64,000 bases of DNA from an uncultured Rhodospirillales bacterium (lineage in GTDB: Bacteria; Pseudomonadota; Alphaproteobacteria; CACIAM-22H2). Below are positions 44,971-53,649 of this stretch, piece after piece (positions within the stretch are counted from its first letter, which is position 1; each line of letters begins with the position of its first letter). The stretch is taken from contig CALANV010000034.1 in assembly GCA_937926175.1 (NCBI GenBank), positions 1 to 64,000 on the forward strand, given 5' to 3'. The translations under genes were made by a program, and so were the position numbers. The notes beneath the pieces were generated by a model that was not told where the DNA came from, did no database searches, and saw nothing but the letters and a program-made list of their open reading frames with translations.

Positions 44971-46047
44971 ATGCGCGAGCACAAGATCGCGGCAATTCCC
45001 GGTGATGGCATCGGCATCGAAGTCATCGAAGCCGGCCTCAAGGTGCTGGACGTCCTTCAAGAGCGCGATGGCGGCTTCCGCCTGAAGGTGGAACGTTTCC
45101 CTTGGGGATCGGACTACTATCGCCGCACCGGCATGATGATGCCGGAGGACGGCCTCGATACGCTGCGGAAATTCGATGCGATCTATTTCGGTGCCGTCGG
45201 CGACCCGCAGATTCCCGATCACGTCACATTATGGGGCCTGCGTCTCAAGATATGCCAAGGGTTCGACCAATACGCGAACGTGCGACCGGCACGTGTTCTG
45301 CCCGGATTGCAGAGCCCGCTGCGAAACTGCGCCCCCGAAGATCTCGACTGGATCATCATTCGCGAAAACAGCGAAGGTGAGTACGCCGGAAACGGTGGCC
45401 GCGTGCACCGCAGGCTGCCGGAGGAAGTCGGCACCGAAACCGCCGTGTTCACGCGGACCGGCATCACACGGATCATGCGGTTCGCATTCGAAATGGCGCA
45501 AAAGCGACCGCGGCGTCATCTTACCGTGGTCACGAAATCCAACGCGCAACGCCATGCCATGGTGATGTGGGACGAAATCGCCGCCGAGGTGGCAAAGGAC
45601 TTCCCCGACGTCACCGTCACCAAAGAGCTGGTGGATGCGATGACGACGCGTATGGTCCTGAAGCCGCAGACGATCGACGTCGTCGTCGCCACCAACCTCC
45701 ACGCCGATATCCTGAGCGATCTTGCCGCGGCGCTGGCCGGCAGCCTTGGCATTGCGCCAACCGCAAACCTGAACCCGCCCCGGCGTTTCCCGTCGATGTT
45801 CGAGCCGATCCATGGGTCGGCATTCGACATTGCCGGCAAGGGTATCGCCAATCCGATCGCCACGTTCTGGACGGGCGCGATGATGCTGGAGCATCTTGGC
45901 GAGGTGGACGCGTCTGTACGGCTCATGCGCGCGATCGAGATGGTTACCCGCGCCGGCACGCACCTGACGCCCGATCTCGGTGGCACGGCAACGACCCGCG
46001 AGGTGACCGAAGCCGTTTGCGATGCGATCCGCGCGGCCAACTGCTGA
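44971..46047 (+). CDS. Tartrate/D-malate dehydrogenase (isopropylmalate dehydrogenase family)
   Basis: A protein of 358 residues of the beta-decarboxylating dehydrogenase family. KIAAIPGDGIGIEVIEAGLKVLD is the N-terminal signature. DWIIIRENSEGEYAGNGGRVH, VTKSNAQRHAMVMW and FEPIHGSAFDIAGKGIANPIATFWTGAMM carry substrate, metal and NAD residues. RENSEGEYAG and the dehydrogenase length favour the tartrate/D-malate group (TtuC/DmlA) over LeuB. It oxidises and decarboxylates D-malate or tartrate to pyruvate or related acids. Its place after a TRAP dicarboxylate-type importer supports use of imported C4 acids (inference). Confidence 0.87.
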   Translation: MREHKIAAIPGDGIGIEVIEAGLKVLDVLQERDGGFRLKVERFPWGSDYYRRTGMMMPEDGLDTLRKFDAIYFGAVGDPQIPDHVTLWGLRLKICQGFDQYANVRPARVLPGLQSPLRNCAPEDLDWIIIRENSEGEYAGNGGRVHRRLPEEVGTETAVFTRTGITRIMRFAFEMAQKRPRRHLTVVTKSNAQRHAMVMWDEIAAEVAKDFPDVTVTKELVDAMTTRMVLKPQTIDVVVATNLHADILSDLAAALAGSLGIAPTANLNPPRRFPSMFEPIHGSAFDIAGKGIANPIATFWTGAMMLEHLGEVDASVRLMRAIEMVTRAGTHLTPDLGGTATTREVTEAVCDAIRAANC

Positions 46048-46062
46048 GCACGGACGGTAGCG

Positions 46063-46824
46063 GTGACGATTTGGGGCAAGATTCTTGGCGGCGCCGCCGG
46101 CTTTGCCTTGGGCGGCCCCCTCGGTGCCCTGCTCGGCCTCGCCGCCGGATACGGGATCGAGCGGTTGCATGCACTGTCGCGCGACGACGATGCCACCGAC
46201 GACGATCCGACCAAACAGATCGCCTTCACGATCGCGGTCATCGCCCTCGGCGCCAAGATGAGCAAGGCGGACGGGCGCGTGACGCGCGACGAAGTTCGTG
46301 CGTTCCGCGAGGTTTTCCACGTTCCGCCCGATGAAATGCGAAACGTCGCCCGCATATTCGATCTGGCCAAGCGCGACGTCGCCGGTTATGAAGTCTACGC
46401 ACGCCAGATCGGCAGGCTTTTGCGCAACGACCAGGGACTGCTCGAGGAACTGATCGATGCGCTGTTCCATATCGCCAAGCAGGATGGTGGCGTGCACCCC
46501 CTGGAGCTGGAATTCCTCGCGAACGTCGCGCGCATTGCCGGCCTGTCGGACGAGCACTTCCAACGGCTGAAGGCATCGCATCTCGACGAAGATGACGGCG
46601 ATCCTTACGGCATCCTGGGTGTGCCGCGAAACGCGGACGACGACACGCTCCGGCGCGCATGGAAACGGCTCGTCCGGGAACACCATCCAGATGCCCTCGT
46701 CGCCCGCGGCCTGCCGCCGGATTTCATGCGGTTGGCCGAACGGAAGCTCGCCGCCATCAACGCCGCCTATGACCGGATTCGCATCGAACGCGGTCAGAAA
46801 CCCGTCGCGTCCGATGCTGGTTGA
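46063..46824 (+). CDS. djlA: DjlA-like co-chaperone (TerB and J domains)
   Basis: A protein of 253 residues. The N-terminal glycine-rich hydrophobic segment (GKILGGAAGFALGGPLGALLGLAAGYGIE) resembles the dimerising membrane helix of DjlA. A TerB-like helical domain follows (FTIAVIALGAKMSKADGRVTRDEVRAF, HIAKQDGGVHPLELEFLANVARIAGLS). The C-terminal J domain has the essential HPD in REHHPDALVARG and GDPYGILGVPRNADDDTLRRAWKRL. It should recruit DnaK at the inner membrane. The start is GTG at 46063, 15 bases after the dehydrogenase stop. Confidence 0.9.
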   Translation: MTIWGKILGGAAGFALGGPLGALLGLAAGYGIERLHALSRDDDATDDDPTKQIAFTIAVIALGAKMSKADGRVTRDEVRAFREVFHVPPDEMRNVARIFDLAKRDVAGYEVYARQIGRLLRNDQGLLEELIDALFHIAKQDGGVHPLELEFLANVARIAGLSDEHFQRLKASHLDEDDGDPYGILGVPRNADDDTLRRAWKRLVREHHPDALVARGLPPDFMRLAERKLAAINAAYDRIRIERGQKPVASDAG

Positions 46825-46834
46825 CTAGCACGGA

Positions 46835-48658
46835 ATGGCACCACCACTTCTTGCGCTCAAAGGCGCGGCCGTGTCCTTCGGCCGGAGCCCCCTGTTCGAC
46901 GGTCTCGATATCGGCATCGAGCGTGGCGACCGTGCCTGTCTCGTCGGCCGGAACGGCTCGGGCAAGTCGACGCTTCTCAAGGCTCTCGCCGGCCTGATCG
47001 ACCTCGATGCCGGCGAAAGGTTCGTGCAGCCCGGCGTCACGATCGCGTACCTGCCCCAGGAAACGCCGGTCCGCACCGACATGACCGTGTGGGATCATGT
47101 CGCTGAGGCATTCTCCAGGCCGCCCGAACCGCATCGCATCGAAACCGTTCTGTCGCGTTTGCAGCTCGATGGGAATCGCCGGCTATCGGAATTGTCCGGC
47201 GGAGAAGCGCGACGTGCTTCGCTTGCCCGTACCCTCGCGCCCGAACCGGACATTCTTCTGCTCGACGAACCGACCAACCACCTCGACCTGCCGACGATCG
47301 AGTGGCTTGAGCAGTTCCTCCTAGCATACAGGGGCGGGTTTCTGGTGATCAGCCATGACCGCACCTTCCTGACCCGGATCTCGCGTCGGACCTACTGGCT
47401 CGACCGTGGCCATCTGCGCCCGCTCGATCGCGGCTATGCGGATTTCGAGTCATGGTCCGATGCCATTCTCGAGGAGGAGGAGCGGGCGCTCGCCAGGCTT
47501 GAACGACGCATCGAAAGCGAGACCGAATGGCTCGGGCGTTCGATCACCGCCCGGCGCAAGCGGAACGAGGGCCGCAAACGGCGACTGCTCGAGCTGCGGG
47601 CACAGCGCGCCGCCTGGATCGGCCCGCAGGGGCGGGTCAACCTCGCCATCGCGACGGAGGAAAGCCGCTCACGGCTCATGATCGAAGCGGAGGCCATCTC
47701 CAAGTACCTGCCCGGCACCGCGCCGGGCGAGCCGCCGCGGGCGATCGTCAGGGATTTCTCCACGCGCATCATGCGCGGCGACCGCATCGGCATCATCGGC
47801 CCCAATGGTGCCGGCAAGACGACGCTCGTGCGGCTTCTCACCGGTCAGATTCTGCCGGACACGGGAACGGTGCGGCTCGCCCGAACCGTGCACCCCGCCT
47901 ATTTCGACCAGCGGCGTGCGTCGCTCGATCCCGCCAAGACGCTGTGGCAGACGCTTTGCCCCGAAGGCGGCGACCGGGTCATGGTCCGCGGCCACTCGCG
48001 CCACGTGGTCGCCTATCTGCGCGATTTCCTGTTCGACGAGAAACAGGCCAAGGCACCGGTGGCAAGCCTGTCCGGCGGCGAGCGCAACCGCCTGCTGCTC
48101 GCCCGCGTCCTGGCCCAGCCGAGCAATCTCCTCGTGCTGGACGAGCCGACCAACGACCTCGACATGGATACGCTCGACCTGCTGCAGGAGGTGCTGGACG
48201 AGTACGACGGGACGCTGATCCTGGTCAGCCACGATCGCGATTTCCTCGATCGCCTCGTCAACGGCACTTTCGTCCTGCTGGGCGACGGACGCGTGCGCGA
48301 ATACGCAGGCGGATATAGCGATTACCTGCGGCAAAGCCGCGGCGATGCGCCCATCGCGGCGCCGCGACCGCCGAAGCCGCCCGAGCGGCGGCCGGAGCGG
48401 CCCGAGCGCCAGCCGCGCGCGCGGCTTTCGTACAAGGAAATGCGCGAACTCGAGAGCCTGCCGGCGGAGATCGAGCGGCTCACGCAGGAGAAGAAAACGT
48501 TGGAAGCAATGCTCGCCGACGGCTCGCTCTACCAGCGCGACCGCGCCGCCTTCGAGGACGCGGTCCGGCGCCTCGGCACGGTACGCGAGGCACTCACCAA
48601 AGCCGAGGAACGTTGGCTCGAACTCGAAGCCCGGCGCGAGGAGCTGGCGCGTTCATGA
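46835..48658 (+). CDS. uup: ABC-F family ATPase (Uup type)
   Basis: A protein of 607 residues with two ABC domains and no membrane part. Walker A motifs: LVGRNGSGKSTLL and IIGPNGAGKTTLV. Signature motifs: LSGGEARRASLAR and LSGGERNRLLLAR. Walker B: ILLLDEPTNHLDL and LLVLDEPTNDLDM. The linker between them is long and charged, and the C-terminal 100 residues form the proline/arginine-rich segment and coiled coil (LPAEIERLTQEKKTLEAML) typical of Uup. ABC-F proteins act on ribosomes or, for Uup, on branched DNA. It starts 10 bases after djlA and overlaps the next gene (ATGA). Confidence 0.92.
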   Translation: MAPPLLALKGAAVSFGRSPLFDGLDIGIERGDRACLVGRNGSGKSTLLKALAGLIDLDAGERFVQPGVTIAYLPQETPVRTDMTVWDHVAEAFSRPPEPHRIETVLSRLQLDGNRRLSELSGGEARRASLARTLAPEPDILLLDEPTNHLDLPTIEWLEQFLLAYRGGFLVISHDRTFLTRISRRTYWLDRGHLRPLDRGYADFESWSDAILEEEERALARLERRIESETEWLGRSITARRKRNEGRKRRLLELRAQRAAWIGPQGRVNLAIATEESRSRLMIEAEAISKYLPGTAPGEPPRAIVRDFSTRIMRGDRIGIIGPNGAGKTTLVRLLTGQILPDTGTVRLARTVHPAYFDQRRASLDPAKTLWQTLCPEGGDRVMVRGHSRHVVAYLRDFLFDEKQAKAPVASLSGGERNRLLLARVLAQPSNLLVLDEPTNDLDMDTLDLLQEVLDEYDGTLILVSHDRDFLDRLVNGTFVLLGDGRVREYAGGYSDYLRQSRGDAPIAAPRPPKPPERRPERPERQPRARLSYKEMRELESLPAEIERLTQEKKTLEAMLADGSLYQRDRAAFEDAVRRLGTVREALTKAEERWLELEARREELARS

Positions 48659-49536
48659 AGCTCACCGATTATGGTCTCATCCTGTTCGTCATGATCGTCT
48701 GGGGCCTCAACTTCGTGGTCGCGAAGTGGGGGCTCGCGCAGATCCCACCCATCTTCCTGATGGGCCTACGCTTCTCGACGGTCGCGATCCTCCTGCTCCC
48801 GTTCACGAAGGTCCCGCGCGACAAACTACCCGCAATCGCCGCGCTATCGACAACGCTCGGATGTGTGCATTTCAGCCTGATGTTCACCGGACTCGACGGA
48901 GTCGACGCATCGGCGGCGGCGATCGCCATCCAGATCCAGGTGCCTTTCGCAGCGATCCTCGCTGCCTTCTTCTTCAACGATCGGCTTGGCTGGCGCCGGC
49001 TTCTCGGCATGGTCCTGGCCTTCGCCGGCATCGTCATCATGGCGGGCGAGCCGCGGTTCTCGTCGAACCTGCTGCCTCTCTTTCTCATCATCGGGGCGTC
49101 GTTCATGTGGGCCGTCGCCAATATCCAGATCAAGAAAATGGGCAGTGTCGACGGTTTCGCCCTGAATGCGTATATGAGCCTGTTCGCGGCCCCCCAGCTC
49201 TTCCTCGTCTCCGCGTTCCTCGAAGAAGGTCAGCTCGCATCGCTTGCCGCGGCCGACTGGTGGGCATACGCATCGGTCCTGTTCATGGCCGTGATGGTGA
49301 CGATCGTCAGCTACGCCGTGTGGTACCGGCTCCTGCGTCGGTACACGGTGAACCAGACGATGCCCTTCACGCTGCTCGTGCCCGTGTTCGGAGTCCTGTT
49401 CGCGGTGTGGCTGCTGGACGAGCCGCTCAGTCTGCACGTCCTGATCGGCGGTGCAGCGACGATCGCCGGCGTCGGCATCATCGTGCTGCGGCGGCCGCGA
49501 CTTCCGGACCCGGAGGCCGTCTCCAAGACGACCTGA
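48655..49536 (+). CDS. EamA/DMT-family transporter
   Basis: A protein of 293 residues with ten hydrophobic helices in two EamA units. LILFVMIVWGLNFVVAKWGLAQIPP opens the first. FLIIGASFMWAVANIQIKKMG and the end GVLFAVWLLDEPLSLHVLIGGAATIAGVGIIVL mark the second. The arrangement resembles the YdcZ/RhaT and cysteine/O-acetylserine exporter groups, but the substrate is unknown. The ATG overlaps the uup stop. Confidence 0.9.
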   Translation: MKLTDYGLILFVMIVWGLNFVVAKWGLAQIPPIFLMGLRFSTVAILLLPFTKVPRDKLPAIAALSTTLGCVHFSLMFTGLDGVDASAAAIAIQIQVPFAAILAAFFFNDRLGWRRLLGMVLAFAGIVIMAGEPRFSSNLLPLFLIIGASFMWAVANIQIKKMGSVDGFALNAYMSLFAAPQLFLVSAFLEEGQLASLAAADWWAYASVLFMAVMVTIVSYAVWYRLLRRYTVNQTMPFTLLVPVFGVLFAVWLLDEPLSLHVLIGGAATIAGVGIIVLRRPRLPDPEAVSKTT

Positions 49537-49669
49537 GCGGCTGGCGGCCGCCGTCGATACGCCATTCTCGTTCAGTATGTCGTAGACAGCCACGCTGGCT
49601 GCGCCTAAATCCGTGGGCGATCCCATTCGCGCCGGCGTCGCCCGGCGCCATCCCCACAGGTCGCGTTTC

Positions 49670-50413
49670 GTGATCGACATCCTCGACTGCCCCTCGCCCA
49701 ATCACGATGCACGCGCGGATGGCTCGCCGATCGACATGCTCGTCCTCCACTACACGGGCATGGAAACCGGCGAGGCCGCGCTCGCGCGGCTGCGCGATCC
49801 TGCGGCGAAGGTCAGCGCGCACTATGTGGTCGAAGAAGACGGCCGCGTGTTCCGCCTCGTGCCGGAGTCGCGCCGCGCCTGGCACGCCGGCGTATCGTTC
49901 TGGCGGGGACACCGCGACATCAACAGCCGATCGATCGGCATCGAGCTCGTCAATCCGGGGCACGAGTTCGGATACCGCGACTTCCCGCCCGCCCAGATGG
50001 CGGCTCTCATCCGGCTCATCCGCGACATCATGGCGCGGCATTCAATTCCGCCCCGCAACGTCGTCGGCCATTCGGACGTCGCGCCGACGCGAAAGGCCGA
50101 TCCGGGCGAGCGGTTCGACTGGTCGCTGCTTGCCCGGAACGGCATCGGCCTGTGGCCATTCGACAATCCGGCACCGGTACCGCCCGACCGCCTGCCCTGG
50201 GCCGATACCGACCTCACGCGCGTCGGCATGGCGCAGCGTCTGCTGGCCGTCTATGGCTACGACGTGCCGCAGACGAACGTTCTCGACGACGCGACGCGTT
50301 GCGTTCTCGTTGCCTTTCAGCGCCATTTCCGGCCCGCCTGCATCGACGGCGACCTGGACAGCGAGACGTTCGCGCGCCTGAAGACGCTCGTGCTGTCGGT
50401 ATCATGCGACTGA
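49670..50413 (+). CDS. amiD: N-acetylmuramoyl-L-alanine amidase (AmiD type)
   Basis: A protein of 247 residues. The Amidase_2 zinc domain shows IDMLVLHYTGM (first His), VSAHYVVEEDGRVFRLVPESRRAWHAG (second His region), NSRSIGIELVNPGHE and GHSDVAPTRKADPGERFDW (third zinc ligand and catalytic residues). The C-terminal 60 residues are a PG_binding_1 domain (GYDVPQTNVLDDATRCVLVAFQRHF). It cleaves the lactyl-alanine amide bond of peptidoglycan or muropeptides. No export signal is visible, so it may act in the cytoplasm on recycled anhydro-muropeptides. The start at GTG 49670 fits family N-termini (ILDCPSPNHDARADG); the frame is open to 49613. Confidence 0.88.
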   Translation: MIDILDCPSPNHDARADGSPIDMLVLHYTGMETGEAALARLRDPAAKVSAHYVVEEDGRVFRLVPESRRAWHAGVSFWRGHRDINSRSIGIELVNPGHEFGYRDFPPAQMAALIRLIRDIMARHSIPPRNVVGHSDVAPTRKADPGERFDWSLLARNGIGLWPFDNPAPVPPDRLPWADTDLTRVGMAQRLLAVYGYDVPQTNVLDDATRCVLVAFQRHFRPACIDGDLDSETFARLKTLVLSVSCD

Positions 50414-50441
50414 AGCCTTCCTCGACCGGACCGATTGATCC

Positions 50442-50954
50442 ATGAAGCTCACCCGCGCCGAACTTCTTCGCAAGCTCGCCGAACTCGGCATTCACGTCAC
50501 CACACACGATCACCAGCCGGTGTTCACGGTCGAGGAAAGCCGCGAGCTGCATGCGCGGCTGCCGGGCCTGCATTCCAAGAACCTCTTTCTCAAGGACGCG
50601 GGCAACCGGTTGTGGCTGGTGACGGCGGAAGCCGATCGCCGGATCGATCTGAAGACCCTGCATCGGCGCATCGGCGCCAAACGGCTGTCCTTCGGAAAAC
50701 CGGAACTCCTGCGCGAGACACTCGGCGTCGAACCCGGCTCCGTGACCCCCTTCGCCCTTGCCAACGACACGCAGAACCGCGTGACGTTGGTGCTCGACAA
50801 GGCGATGCTCGGTGCCGAGCTTCTGAACTTCCATCCGCTCGAGAACAACGCCACGACGGCGATCTCCCCCGACGATTTCCTCCGGTTCCTGAAGGCGATC
50901 GAACATCCGCCGCTGATCGTCGATTTCGTGGGTGACGGCGAGGCGCATGATTGA
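50442..50954 (+). CDS. Prolyl-tRNA editing protein (YbaK/ProX family)
   Basis: A protein of 170 residues consisting of one YbaK/EbsC domain: HVTTHDHQPVFTVEESRELHARLPGLHSKNLFLKDA, RLSFGKPELLRETLGVEPGSVTPFALAND and NFHPLENNATTAISPDDFLRFL. Length and motifs match free-standing ProX/PrdX (ProXp-ala) deacylases, which clear Ala-tRNA(Pro) mischarging. The rnpB promoter overlaps its stop codon. It starts 28 bases after the amidase stop. Confidence 0.9.
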   Translation: MKLTRAELLRKLAELGIHVTTHDHQPVFTVEESRELHARLPGLHSKNLFLKDAGNRLWLVTAEADRRIDLKTLHRRIGAKRLSFGKPELLRETLGVEPGSVTPFALANDTQNRVTLVLDKAMLGAELLNFHPLENNATTAISPDDFLRFLKAIEHPPLIVDFVGDGEAHD

Positions 50955-50979
50955 CGCTCTCTCCGGGAACACCTACGTA
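50951..50979 (+). promoter_or_regulatory. Probable rnpB promoter
   Basis: TTGACG (50951-50956), a 17-bp spacer and TACGTA (50974-50979) lie directly before the rnpB 5' end at about 50986. The -35 overlaps the stop codon of the prolyl-tRNA editing gene. Confidence 0.6.
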
Positions 50980-50985
50980 ACGGTA

Positions 50986-51375
<390 letters not shown>

Positions 51376-51503
51376 CCCTCGCCCCGACCTTCGCACTACT
51401 TCGAATGTACAAGTCAATTCAATAGCTTGACCGCATTCTCTGCGGCCAAGCCGTAAATCGAACAGATAAAGAACATAATCCTGCCGCGCCGGTCCTGCAG
51501 CCT

Positions 51504-51549
51504 TGGTTGTGGATTGGCCAAGGGTGGCTCTGTGCCTGGTTGTGGATAA
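51504..51549 (-). promoter_or_regulatory. DnaA-box pair upstream of mraZ
   Basis: TGTGGATAA at 51541-51549 is a perfect consensus DnaA box (TTATCCACA on the minus strand). It sits in an 11-base direct repeat TGGTTGTGGAT found at 51504-51514 and 51537-51547, 33 bp apart; the first copy reads TGTGGATTG, matching seven of nine. It may link dcw or rnpB transcription to replication state. Confidence 0.55.
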
Positions 51550-51558
51550 GTCAACCGA

Positions 51559-51573
51559 TTAACGCGTGTTAAC
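51559..51573 (+). promoter_or_regulatory. CtrA-like half-site pair (spacing one short)
   Basis: TTAA-N6-TTAAC with the inner palindrome TTAAC-GCGT-GTTAA. The CtrA consensus is TTAA-N7-TTAAC, so the spacing is off by one and binding is doubtful. It lies ten bases after the perfect DnaA box. Confidence 0.3.
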
Positions 51574-51609
51574 CCCGCGATACACCAGCATTTTTCACCC
51601 GGTTTCCCG

Positions 51610-51638
51610 TTGACGCCCATACTAGCCCATGATATCCC
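51610..51638 (+). promoter_or_regulatory. Probable dcw (mraZ) promoter
   Basis: TTGACG at 51610-51615 is a good -35. At 17 bp spacing stands TATCCC (51633-51638), a weak -10, embedded in the CCCAT repeats. A repressor on those repeats would block this promoter. The 5' leader to mraZ would be about 115 bases. Confidence 0.4.
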
Positions 51639-51650
51639 ATTCTGTCCCAT
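51616..51650 (-). promoter_or_regulatory. MraZ operator: four CCCAT boxes at 10-bp spacing
   Basis: CCCAT occurs at 51616-51620, 51626-51630, 51636-51640 and 51646-51650, on one face of the helix. On the minus strand each box is ATGGG. MraZ proteins are known to bind TGGGN direct repeats with 5-base spacers upstream of their own gene, and this array fits with four copies. It indicates autorepression of the dcw operon by the first gene product. Confidence 0.8.
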
Positions 51651-51758
51651 AGACACGCTGGGCCCGGATCGCTGCCGCGTTGGGGCACGGGATTTCTCCA
51701 ATTCTCTAGCTTGGCCAATAGCTTGGCGGTTCCGGGAGCGTGATGCGCGGGGGATGGG

Positions 51759-52205
51759 ATGAAGTCTTTCCTGTCCAGTTACACGTTTAAGGTCGACCGG
51801 AAGGGGCGCGTCTCCGTTCCGGCCGAGTACCGTGTCACCCTCGCGGAACTGAATTCGGACGGGTTTCTCGCCTTTCCCTCGCTGACGGAGCCGGCCATCC
51901 GCGCCTGTGCCAGCACCGCGCTCGACCGCATTACCGCTTCCACCGACCCGCTTTCCGTGTTCGCCCCGACGCCGGTGTCTCACGCGCTGATTTCGGTCCC
52001 CGACATGGTCCGCCTGACCTTCGACGCGGAAGGCCGCGTGCTGCTGCCACGCGAATTGATGGAGCATGCCGGAATCACGGAGGCGGCGACGTTCGCCGGG
52101 CGGCTCCATTATTTCGAGATCTGGGAGCCCGAGCGCTTCAAAGCGCATCAGGCCGAGCTGCGCGCGAAACTCCGCGCGAGCGGCAGCGCCGGAGGCCTAC
52201 CGTGA
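51759..52205 (+). CDS. mraZ: Transcriptional regulator MraZ
   Basis: A protein of 148 residues with two SpoVT-AbrB-like repeats: YTFKVDRKGRVSVPAEYRVTLAE near the N-terminus and MVRLTFDAEGRVLLPRELMEHAGI in the second half, each carrying the DxxGR motif. It forms a ring that binds its own operator and represses the dcw cluster. The ATG at 51759 follows GGGGGATGGG. It overlaps rsmH by four bases. Confidence 0.95.
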   Translation: MKSFLSSYTFKVDRKGRVSVPAEYRVTLAELNSDGFLAFPSLTEPAIRACASTALDRITASTDPLSVFAPTPVSHALISVPDMVRLTFDAEGRVLLPRELMEHAGITEAATFAGRLHYFEIWEPERFKAHQAELRAKLRASGSAGGLP

Positions 52206-53179
52206 CGACCGCGGCCGCCTCCGCCCAGGTCCATGTCCCCGTTCTCCTCGCCGAGGTCCTCGACATCCTGCGGCCGCGGCCGGGCGCGCTTTATGTCGAC
52301 GGTACGTTCGGGGCCGGCGGGTACGCCGAACGTCTCCTCGCCGCCGACTGCCGCGTCTACGGCATCGACCGCGACCCCGAAGCGATCCGGCGGGGCGCGG
52401 CACTGGCCAACCGGTATCCGGGTCGGCTCGACCTCCTCGAAGGCCGCTTCGGTGACATGGAGCGGCTCTTGGCCGCACGCGGCGTAACACGCGTCGACGG
52501 CGTTGCGCTCGACCTGGGCATCTCCTCCCCCCAGGTCGACACGCCCGCGCGCGGCTTCTCTTTTCGCCATGACGGGCCGCTCGACATGCGTATGGGACGC
52601 GATGGTGAGACAGCGGCCGACGTCGTCAACAGCCGCGACGAGGCGGAGCTTGCCGACATCATCTTCTGCTACGGCGAGGAACGGCATGCGCGGCGCATCG
52701 CCCGTGCGATCGTCGAGGCACGCCGGCAGAAGCCGATCACGCGCACGTTCGAGCTGGCCGACCTCGTCCGGCGCGTCGTGCGGCGCACGACGGACGGCAT
52801 CGACCCGGCGACGCGCACGTTCCAGGCGCTGCGGATCTATGTGAACGACGAACTCGGCGAACTGCGCCGGGGTCTTGCCGCCGCCGAGCGTCTGCTGGCA
52901 CCGGGCGGGCGCCTTGCCGTCGTCGCGTTCCATTCGCTCGAGGATCGCGAGGTCAAGACGTTCCTGCGCCTTCGCAGCGGCGCTGGCGACGGCGGCTCGC
53001 GCCATCTGCCCGTCGCGCCGACGACGCAGACCCGCGCGCCCAGCTTCACCCTTCTGTCGCGACGCGCGATCCGTCCGTCCGAGGCAGAGATCACCCGCAA
53101 TCCGCGCGCCCGCTCGGCGCGGTTGCGCGGCGCGGAGCGCACCCAGGCACCGGCGTGGCCGGCGGAGGCCGACGTATGA
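52202..53179 (+). CDS. rsmH: 16S rRNA (cytosine1402-N4)-methyltransferase
   Basis: A protein of 325 residues beginning at GTG 52202. VHVPVLLAEVLDIL and YVDGTFGAGGYAERLL form the SAM-binding start. Family motifs continue with DGVALDLGISSPQVD, RGFSFRHDGPLDMRM, EERHARRIARAIV, TFQALRIYVNDEL and VVAFHSLEDREVKTFL. It methylates C1402 of 16S rRNA. It is the standard second gene of the dcw cluster and overlaps ftsL. Confidence 0.95.
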   Translation: MTTAAASAQVHVPVLLAEVLDILRPRPGALYVDGTFGAGGYAERLLAADCRVYGIDRDPEAIRRGAALANRYPGRLDLLEGRFGDMERLLAARGVTRVDGVALDLGISSPQVDTPARGFSFRHDGPLDMRMGRDGETAADVVNSRDEAELADIIFCYGEERHARRIARAIVEARRQKPITRTFELADLVRRVVRRTTDGIDPATRTFQALRIYVNDELGELRRGLAAAERLLAPGGRLAVVAFHSLEDREVKTFLRLRSGAGDGGSRHLPVAPTTQTRAPSFTLLSRRAIRPSEAEITRNPRARSARLRGAERTQAPAWPAEADV

Positions 53180-53649
53180 TTCGCCTTACCACGCTCATCT
53201 GGGTGGCGCTCGCCTCCGTCGTCGGCTTCGGCCTGTTCCAGCTCAAGCACAAGGTTCAGGATCTGGAGGACGAGCTCGCACGGCTCAACCGGGCCGTGCT
53301 CGCCGAGCAGCAGGCAATCCACGTCCTCAAGGCGGAGTGGAGCTACATCAACCAGCCGCAACGCCTCGAGGCGCTTGCCTTGCGCCATCTCGATCTCCAG
53401 CCGATGACCCCCGAGCAACTCGGCGCCCTTGCCGACGTGCCGATGCGCACGCAGGAGGAAGTCCCCATCCCGGCTACTGCTCCGACACCGCGGCCGCCCC
53501 TCCCGAGCAAGCCGACCGGCACCAAGGAGCGGCCGTCGACGAAAGCCGTGCCGGTCGCGGCCCACTTTTCCCAAGTCTCGACGCCGGCGCCGTATCGCCC
53601 CGCCAGGGGAGCGCCATCGGGGATTTCGACGCGTGAGGAGCGACGCTGA
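53176..53649 (+). CDS. ftsL: Cell division protein FtsL
   Basis: A protein of 157 residues. A single N-terminal helix (TTLIWVALASVVGFGLFQL) is followed by a heptad coiled coil (HKVQDLEDELARLNRAVLAEQQAIHVLKAEWSYINQPQRLEALA), the FtsL signature. A long proline-rich C-terminal extension ends in REERR and is unconserved. FtsL with FtsB/DivIC bridges the Z ring to FtsI/FtsW. The ATG at 53176 overlaps the rsmH stop; the stop overlaps the ftsI start (TGATG). Confidence 0.9.
   Translation: MIRLTTLIWVALASVVGFGLFQLKHKVQDLEDELARLNRAVLAEQQAIHVLKAEWSYINQPQRLEALALRHLDLQPMTPEQLGALADVPMRTQEEVPIPATAPTPRPPLPSKPTGTKERPSTKAVPVAAHFSQVSTPAPYRPARGAPSGISTREERR

Noticed and set aside
47527..49673. Long plus-strand alternate frames inside the uup and DMT genes
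   Set aside because: They are in other frames of strongly conserved genes and consist of Arg/Pro/Ala-rich sequence.
51400..51758. Replication origin
   Set aside because: Only one perfect and one degenerate DnaA box are present, with no clear AT-rich unwinding region or origin-type neighbours; a regulatory role is simpler.
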